Assembly (NCBI GenBank): GCA_964606085.1 | Contig: CAZSFD010000006.1 | Location: forward strand, 35,059 to 99,058 | Source: CAIQJJ01 sp964606085 | GTDB lineage: Bacteria; Chloroflexota; Anaerolineae; Anaerolineales; UBA4823 | Length of the DNA stretch: 64,000 nt | Reading direction: 5' to 3' | Part shown: in pieces, positions 58,743-64,000 of the stretch | How positions within the stretch are numbered: the first letter of the stretch is position 1 | Layout of the letters: each line of letters opens with the position of its first letter | Notes under the pieces: generated by a model | Told to the model about the DNA's origin: nothing | The model's input: the letters and a program-made list of their open reading frames with translations, nothing else | Database searches by the model: none | Translations under genes and position numbers: made by a program

Positions 58743-61073
58743 ATGACCACACGCATACGCATGGAAAATTTACTTCGCGACGAACTGACCGGCGTTTATT
58801 CGCGCGCTTCGTTGTACGACCGTTTGCGCGAGGAGATCGAGCGTGCCAGCCGTTATAACAATCGTTTTTCCGTTCTAATGTTAGATGTGGACCACTTCAA
58901 AAGCGTCAACGACGCCTTCGGCCACACCCAGGGCGACCGCGTGCTGAACGAGTTTGCCCGCCGCCTGCGCACCATGACGCGCTCCACCGACCTGGTCTTC
59001 CGTTATGGCGGCGACGAATTTATCGTCCTCTTCCCCCACACCGAAAAAACCCAGGCCGTCAAATTAGGCCAGACCCTGCTCGAAGGGGTGTCTTCCGTAC
59101 CTTTTTCGAGCCAACCCCCGCTCACCCTCACGGTCAGCATCGGCGTCGCCACTTTCCCGGAAGATGGCGAAACCCCCGAAACGCTTTTCGATGTGATTGA
59201 CCAGCGCCATTACCGCGCCAAGCGCGCCGGTCGCAATTGCATGTTCAGCGAAGACATCTTACTGCCCGACGAAAAGGCCGGCAACATTCCCGAAGAGCCG
59301 CCGCGCCTGATCGAACGTGATTTGCAGCAGCAAACGCTGTATACCTTTTTGGATGACCTGCCCGAATTTAAGCGCGGCATCCTCACGATCAACGGCCCGG
59401 CGGGTTCAGGCAAGACACGTTTCCTGGCGGAGGCGCGCAAAATTGCCCGCTTGCGCGGTTATGTGGTCTTGAGCCTGAAAGGCTCACCAGCGCTCAAAAA
59501 CCGGCGCTACGGTGCGTTGGATATTGGCCGCCGCGAGTGGCTGGAACTGCCCTCTCCGGCCAGCGGGCAGGCAGTGTTTACCGCAGCGCTGTTGCAATTG
59601 CTCCACGCCAAAAACCACGCTGGCATCTTGTTGGCCGTTGATAGGCCCGCCGAAATTGACCCCGCCACGTTGGACATGATCCATGCCCTGTTCACCTCGC
59701 CCGGCTTGCCCTATGTTGGGCTGGTATATACCAATGGCGATAACCACGGCCTGCCGGTCAGCCTCGATTTGCTGGGGACGGTTGTGCCAGAAACGCCGCT
59801 GAGCGAGACGGTCAACCTCGAGTCGATCTCGCTGGCGGGGCTGCGGGTGTGGGTGCGCCACGCTTTGCATTGGGAGGCTTCGCAGGAATTTCTCGATTGG
59901 CTGTACGGCGAAACCGCTGGTTTGCCAGCCTTGATCCAGGCGGGCCTGGGATACATCGTCGCCGAGGGCATTGTCCGCCATGGGCCGCACGGCCAGGAAT
60001 GCCGCCCCGATTTCGCCAGCTTGCCCCTGGCGCGCGAACTGGCCCATCACACCGCGCCGCCGCATCACAACCTGCCTCCCGAAGCCACCGCTTTCATCGG
60101 CCGCGAAGAAGAAATTCACCACGTTAAGCAGCTTTTTCAGAACCACCGGCTGATCACCGTGCATGGGCCAGATGGCCTGGGCAAGACCCGCCTGGCCGTT
60201 CAGGTGGCGCATGAGAGCCTGGATATCTTTAGCGATGGGGGGTATTTCATCCACCTGGATATGCTCAAGCAAACGGGCAAGCGTTTTCTCAACCAGTTGA
60301 CCGAGCAGATTGGCCGGGCCGTGCATTTCACCTCGCCCGACCAGGCTGACGCCAGCCGTCTGTTCGATTTTTTGAGCCAGAAGCGCTTGCTGCTCATCCT
60401 CGATGGCCTGGAAACGCCCGATGAAGGGGTGGCCGCCTGGCTGAACAAGCTGCTGGCCCAGACCGAACACCTGGTTTTGCTGGTCACCTCGCGCCAGCGC
60501 CTGGGGCTGCCGGGCGAAGGTGTGCTGGATTTGCGCGGCCTGCTCTTCCCCAAGGCCGATCAATTCGATGATCTGGAAGAGTACAGCGCTATTCAGTTGT
60601 TCCTGTCGGTTGCACGCAGCCTGCGGCCTGATTTTCGCCTGAATGAGAGTAACCAGCATGATGTGGCGCGCATTTGCAGCCAGCTTGAAGGCATGCCCTT
60701 GGGCATTGAACTGGCCGCATCGTGGGTGCAGGCGTTCTCGTGCCAGGAGATCGCCGACCGCATCGAGAACAACCTGGCTTCGTTGGTCAGCCGGGCGCAG
60801 GGTGATCATGGCGGCCTGTTGGCCGTGTTCGATTCGTTCTGGCAACTGCTCTCGGAGTATGAGCAGGGCGTGTTGAGCAAGCTGGTGCAGCTCAAGGGTG
60901 AGTTTAGCGCCGATTCTGCCCGTCAACAGGCCGGGGCTTCGATGTTCTTCCTGGATGCGCTATCCAGCCGGGCCTTTTTGCATCGCACCTGGCAGGGGGG
61001 GTATGCCATGCACGAGCTGTTGCGGCAGTATGTGGTGGGGCATAATCACCAGGGGGGGCAAACGAGCCAATAA
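58743..61073 (+). CDS. GGDEF diguanylate cyclase fused to two P-loop STAND-type ATPase modules
   Basis: The start is uncertain: ATG 58743 is used, TTG 58734 and ATG 58761 are alternatives; 776 aa result. Residues about 10-170 are a complete GGDEF domain with the active site RYGGDEF and an I-site RSTD five residues before it. A first P-loop (INGPAGSGKTRF, about residue 218) starts an ATPase module of about 200 residues. A second module (FIGREEEIHHVKQLF, GPDGLGKTRLAVQVA near 474, LLLILDG near 549, LVTSRQ) looks like NB-ARC/AfsR-type STAND ATPases, including GMPLGIELAASW. I do not know this domain order from any described protein. It is monocistronic. Confidence 0.88.
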   Translation: MTTRIRMENLLRDELTGVYSRASLYDRLREEIERASRYNNRFSVLMLDVDHFKSVNDAFGHTQGDRVLNEFARRLRTMTRSTDLVFRYGGDEFIVLFPHTEKTQAVKLGQTLLEGVSSVPFSSQPPLTLTVSIGVATFPEDGETPETLFDVIDQRHYRAKRAGRNCMFSEDILLPDEKAGNIPEEPPRLIERDLQQQTLYTFLDDLPEFKRGILTINGPAGSGKTRFLAEARKIARLRGYVVLSLKGSPALKNRRYGALDIGRREWLELPSPASGQAVFTAALLQLLHAKNHAGILLAVDRPAEIDPATLDMIHALFTSPGLPYVGLVYTNGDNHGLPVSLDLLGTVVPETPLSETVNLESISLAGLRVWVRHALHWEASQEFLDWLYGETAGLPALIQAGLGYIVAEGIVRHGPHGQECRPDFASLPLARELAHHTAPPHHNLPPEATAFIGREEEIHHVKQLFQNHRLITVHGPDGLGKTRLAVQVAHESLDIFSDGGYFIHLDMLKQTGKRFLNQLTEQIGRAVHFTSPDQADASRLFDFLSQKRLLLILDGLETPDEGVAAWLNKLLAQTEHLVLLVTSRQRLGLPGEGVLDLRGLLFPKADQFDDLEEYSAIQLFLSVARSLRPDFRLNESNQHDVARICSQLEGMPLGIELAASWVQAFSCQEIADRIENNLASLVSRAQGDHGGLLAVFDSFWQLLSEYEQGVLSKLVQLKGEFSADSARQQAGASMFFLDALSSRAFLHRTWQGGYAMHELLRQYVVGHNHQGGQTSQ

Positions 61074-61091
61074 GTAAATCGGCCAGAAAGC

Positions 61092-61128
61092 AAAGAGCCT
61101 GCTGTCTTTTCAGAGAGCAGGCTCTTTT
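61092..61128. terminator. Bidirectional terminator between the GGDEF-STAND and nrfA genes
   Basis: AAAGAGCCTGCT and AGCAGGCTCTTT form a 12-bp stem with a 12-base loop, followed by TT and preceded by A-rich sequence. Confidence 0.85.
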
Positions 61129-61150
61129 TGTAAGGTGAAACAGATTTCGC

Positions 61151-62452
61151 TTACGGAACGGTTTGCAAGATCGAAACCGTGCCAGCGGCTTCGATAGCCT
61201 TTAACTGCGCCTGGCGGGCCAGGTTGGTGGCATCGGCCAGGATGCGCAGGGCTTCTTCGGGGTTGTGGAAGCCCATGCTGTTTTCGGCGGCGATGAAATC
61301 CCAGCGCAGTTGGGCTGCGCGGTGCAGTTGGCGGGCTTCATCGAGTTTGGCGGCGTCGCTGCCGGTGGCTGCCACGGCGGCGGTGAGGGCGGCGATGGCG
61401 TCAACCAGGGCATCTTCTGTGGCGATCATCGTGATATGCACCTGATCCTGAATTTCGGCGACGCGGGCGACCACGTAGGCGGTGTCGGTGTGGCATTGAC
61501 CGCAGGCCAATTCGGCGTTGAGCAGGGGGCTGTGAATATCGTGCATGGAGTATTTCGCCGCGCCGTCACGCACGTAGGGCATGTGGCAGTCGGCGCACGA
61601 GACGCCCGCCAGGTAGTGGGTGCTGTTGGCGCTGTATAGCTCGTACTCGGGGTGCTGCATCTTGATCATCGGCGTGCCGGTGGCGGGGTATTCCCAATCT
61701 TTGAAGCCCAGGTCGGCGTAATAGGCGGCGATGTTTTCGATGCGCGTGCCATCTTCCCAGGGGAAGGTGAGGTATTTATCGTCGCCGGCGAAATAGTATT
61801 CCACGTGGCAGTTGGCGCAGACCACGGTGCGCATTTCCTGGCGGGTGAAGGTTGTCCAATCTTTGCCTTGCGCTTCGAGGGCTTCTGCCAGGGCCGGGTT
61901 GGTGACGATCAGGCGCATGGTGTTGGCCTCGTGGCAGTTGGCGCAGCCGATGGTGTGATCGATCTGTGTTCCCATGTCGCTGAACAGGGTTTTGCCGTAG
62001 TCGCGCAGCCCCATTTCATTCCATAGGCGCGGGTTATCGGCTGATTTGCACGAGTAACACGTGGCAGGCGATTTTTCGTTGATGCGGTCAATTGCCTCGA
62101 CATCTTTGAGGGCGTTGCCGTGGCCGCGGTCTTCGTTGTATTCTTTGCTAAAGGCCATGCCCGCGAAGAGGGTGAGCAGGCGCGGGTCGGCTTCGAGTTT
62201 GGAATAGGGCACCGAGCCGCCGTAGGTGGTGCGGGTGTTGTTGGTCTCGGTCTTGAGGAAGGATGAGTATTGGTTGGGGAAGTTGACGCCCCATTTGGCC
62301 GAGTCGGGTTCGATGGGGGCGACTTCGGTTAACGGCGTGACGCCGCGATAGGCGGCGGGTTGGCTGTTGATGTAGAGCATCACGCCGATCAATGACCCGG
62401 CCAAAGCCAGGATGATGACGATCAGAATGATGTAGGGGATGAATTTTTTCAT
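61151..62452 (-). CDS. nrfA: Cytochrome c nitrite reductase, catalytic subunit
   Basis: NrfA reduces nitrite to ammonium with six electrons at a lysine-ligated haem. ATG 62452 overlaps the nrfH stop by four bases; the earlier frame start is rejected. The 433-aa protein has an N-terminal membrane anchor (residues 4-28), then the catalytic haem CYSCK (C-x2-C-K), and four c-type haem motifs CANCH, CANCH, CADCH and CGQCH, five haems in all. The late histidines in MGFHNPEEA and elsewhere provide distal ligands. The protein is exposed outside the membrane and forms a complex with NrfH, which takes electrons from the quinol pool. Confidence 0.96.
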   Translation of the reverse strand: MKKFIPYIILIVIILALAGSLIGVMLYINSQPAAYRGVTPLTEVAPIEPDSAKWGVNFPNQYSSFLKTETNNTRTTYGGSVPYSKLEADPRLLTLFAGMAFSKEYNEDRGHGNALKDVEAIDRINEKSPATCYSCKSADNPRLWNEMGLRDYGKTLFSDMGTQIDHTIGCANCHEANTMRLIVTNPALAEALEAQGKDWTTFTRQEMRTVVCANCHVEYYFAGDDKYLTFPWEDGTRIENIAAYYADLGFKDWEYPATGTPMIKMQHPEYELYSANSTHYLAGVSCADCHMPYVRDGAAKYSMHDIHSPLLNAELACGQCHTDTAYVVARVAEIQDQVHITMIATEDALVDAIAALTAAVAATGSDAAKLDEARQLHRAAQLRWDFIAAENSMGFHNPEEALRILADATNLARQAQLKAIEAAGTVSILQTVP

Positions 62453-62922
62453 TTGTTGCTCTCCTGGAAGGGATACGTGGTGATGCCGCGCGCGCCATGG
62501 GCGGCGCTGCGGTGGCAGTCGAAACAATAGCGGTCAAATTCTTGCGCGCCAGCCATGATGGTGCTGACGGTGTGTTCGTGGCAGCGCACGCAATTTTCTT
62601 GCACCACTTTTTTGGATTCTTCTTTGGCGCGAATGGCATCGGGGATTGCGCCGAACACGAAGGCGGTAACGTGATGATAACCCGATTGCGCTTTGACAAT
62701 GTACTTGGGGATCAGGGCGTGGGGCGTGTGGCAGTCGTTACAGGTGGCCGCGGTGTGATGCCCGCCGTGCAGCCAGTTTTCGTACACGTAATCCATCACA
62801 TGGCAGTTGTTACAGGTATTGGGGTCACTGCCCATGTACGCGGTGAAATTGGTGACGTACAGGCCAACGCCTGCCACGGCCAGCAGGGCGATGATGCCAA
62901 TAACAATGGTGAGAAATTTCAT
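62449..62922 (-). CDS. nrfH: Cytochrome c nitrite reductase, small quinol-oxidising subunit
   Basis: NrfH is the membrane-anchored tetrahaem cytochrome of the NapC/NirT family that feeds NrfA. After one N-terminal span (residues 3-25), 157 residues hold four motifs: CNNCH, CNDCH, CVRCH and CFDCH. The first, with nearby Met-rich residues (HVMDY), is the usual site of the Met-ligated haem. A GAGGAGG ribosome-binding site lies seven bases before the ATG. nrfH precedes nrfA with a four-base overlap, the normal order for this complex. Haem-attachment genes are not in the window. Confidence 0.95.
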   Translation of the reverse strand: MKFLTIVIGIIALLAVAGVGLYVTNFTAYMGSDPNTCNNCHVMDYVYENWLHGGHHTAATCNDCHTPHALIPKYIVKAQSGYHHVTAFVFGAIPDAIRAKEESKKVVQENCVRCHEHTVSTIMAGAQEFDRYCFDCHRSAAHGARGITTYPFQESNK

Positions 62923-63016
62923 GCGGCCTCCTCAAAGATTAATGCCCGATGAATTCTAAACCAAAAAGGTTTGAATTGAACAGGACTTAAGTTACATCGG
63001 CTTTTGATCGCCTGCC

Positions 63017-63071
63017 TTGATTTTGCGCTGGAATGGTTTACAATACCTATATCTGCGTAAGCGCTTACGCA
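63017..63071 (+). promoter_or_regulatory. Promoter and perfect LacI-type operator of the lacI-type gene
   Basis: TTGATT (63017-63022), a 16-base spacer and TACAAT (63039-63044) make the promoter. TGCGTAAGCGCTTACGCA (63054-63071) is an 18-bp perfect palindrome over the likely start region. This layout fits autorepression. Confidence 0.8.
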
Positions 63072-63139
63072 AACACGGGTGTAACGCACTTTTTGGTTGA
63101 ACCACGTTACCTTTTGCCCTTCTTCTCGCTTCCCTTTCG

Positions 63140-64000
63140 ATGAAAACTACCATTTACACCATTGCCACCCAAGCGGGTGTTTCCATCGCCACGGTTTCGC
63201 GCGCCCTCAACAATGGCCCGCGTGTCAGCGAAGCCACCCGGGCGCGCATTTTGCAAATTGCCCAGGAATTGGGCTACCAGCCCTCGGCCTCGGCGCGTAA
63301 CCTGGCGATGAACACGACGGAGACGCTGGCGCTGGTCTTGCCGCAAATTTCAGGGCCGTATTATTCCGAGTTCATCCGCGGAGCCGAGGGCGTGACACGC
63401 AAATATCAATATCATCTGCTCATCTACAGCAGTTGCGACCTGGATGCGGACGATTCGCTGCTGCGTCTCCTGCCCGCTCGCACCGATGGGGTCATCCTGG
63501 GGACTTTTTCCAGCACCTTCGACTACGTGCGCGAATTACACCGGCGCAGTTTCCCCTTCGTGCTGCTCGGCCACATCGTACCCGATCTGCCCGTCAATGC
63601 CATCAACCCCGATAACGAAAACGGCGCATATACCTTGACCCGCCATCTGATCGAAGCACATCAATTTCAGCGCATTGGCTTCATCCGCGGGCCGGAATAT
63701 CGCGCCCACAGCGGTGAGCGGCTGCGCGGCTATCAACGCGCCTTGCAGGCGGCGGGCATCCCCTTTCAGCCTGAACTGACCGCCCAGGGTGATTTCGACG
63801 AGGCCAGCGGTTACGCCGCCGCCCGGCAATTGCTGGCATTGCCCGAACCGCCGCAGGCCATCTTCGCCGCCAGTGATCAAATGGCGATGGGCGCCCTGGC
63901 GGCGGTCAACCACCATGGCCTGATTGTTCCCACCGACCTGGCCGTCGTCGGCTTCGATGATATCCCCGCCGCGCGCTACCTGTATCCGCCGCTGACCACG
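63140..64000 (+). CDS. LacI-family transcription regulator (cut by window edge)
   Basis: The 287 visible residues begin with a LacI helix-turn-helix: TIYTIATQAGVSIATVSRAL and the hinge helix region SARNLAMNTTETLAL, partly quoted. The sugar-binding domain of the periplasmic-binding type follows, with IDGVIL-like GVILGTFSS, RIGFIRGPE, ERLRGYQRAL, AIFAASDQMAMGAL and VVGFDDIPAARYLYPPLTT. Only the last 50 or so residues are missing. Its own promoter carries a perfect LacI-type palindrome. The same half-site occurs 6.9 kb upstream at the DUF362 gene. The effector is unknown. Confidence 0.93.
   Translation, partial: MKTTIYTIATQAGVSIATVSRALNNGPRVSEATRARILQIAQELGYQPSASARNLAMNTTETLALVLPQISGPYYSEFIRGAEGVTRKYQYHLLIYSSCDLDADDSLLRLLPARTDGVILGTFSSTFDYVRELHRRSFPFVLLGHIVPDLPVNAINPDNENGAYTLTRHLIEAHQFQRIGFIRGPEYRAHSGERLRGYQRALQAAGIPFQPELTAQGDFDEASGYAAARQLLALPEPPQAIFAASDQMAMGALAAVNHHGLIVPTDLAVVGFDDIPAARYLYPPLTT

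Noticed and set aside
59484..60926. A 480-codon minus-strand frame inside the GGDEF-STAND gene
   Set aside because: The plus-strand protein has GGDEF and Walker motifs throughout; the antisense one has none.

Overview
This is a 64 kb piece of a high-GC bacterial chromosome that reads best as Chloroflexota, probably the Anaerolineae side. The call rests on gene content rather than a marker gene. It has class III adenylate cyclases with the DUF5939 zinc-ribbon front end, a CarD regulator, a giant LamG/C25/beta-propeller/Fn3 secreted protein, a membrane-anchored NrfHA pair, short GAF-type histidine kinases and many heptamer or octamer tandem repeats. A run of 10 Ns at 13488-13497 marks a draft scaffold gap. 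I see no rRNA, tRNA, CRISPR, transposase or phage genes, and most of the window looks like ordinary chromosome.

Layout: 1-3759 holds a truncated lipoamide dehydrogenase, an unknown protein, a cyclase and an SRAP protein. 3772-7701 is a divergent unit with a CarH-like B12/MerR regulator facing an epimerase, SRPBCC and CrtI-like oxidoreductase operon. 7872-16024 holds an RRM protein, CarD, small membrane proteins and the giant secreted protein. 16123-23121 runs on one strand: SRPBCC-cyclase, FGE-like protein, acetylxylan esterase-like hydrolase, SDR and an orphan molybdenum hydroxylase. 23291-28000 holds an RNHCP protein, rsgA with an unusual leader, a histidine kinase and adenosine deaminase. 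28040-33633 is an ABC export operon with two ATPases, one fused to a cyclic-nucleotide-binding domain. 33749-34138 holds two gene relics tail to tail. 34356-41265 holds rny, recX, an orphan sugar-type binding protein, phzF-like, chrA and a radical SAM gene. 41348-45196 holds small metabolic genes and a phasin/PhaR pair behind a long palindrome. 45345-50880 holds a YhfC-type protease, an ABC-2 exporter interrupted by an S23-type four-helix-bundle gene, a PHP phosphatase and another ABC-2 permease. 50995-58577 holds a membrane protein, a solitary DNA methyltransferase, hydrolases, a second histidine kinase, a DUF362 ferredoxin-like protein, dCMP deaminase and an SRPBCC protein. 58743-64000 holds a GGDEF-STAND fusion, nrfA/nrfH and a truncated LacI-family regulator.

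Themes: signalling is dense, with two cyclases, a cyclic-nucleotide-binding ABC ATPase, a GGDEF fusion and two orphan histidine kinases. Three regulatory circuits can be read from DNA. The first is the CarH-like gene with three 11-bp direct repeats over the divergent promoter. The second is a LacI-family gene whose operator palindrome recurs at the DUF362 promoter. The third is a long perfect palindrome at the phasin promoter. Intergenic space is invaded by several repeat classes: heptamer/octamer tandem repeats, palindromes with an ATnnAT core, and TCGACA-type inverted repeats. One such repeat tract sits in frame inside the molybdenum hydroxylase gene.
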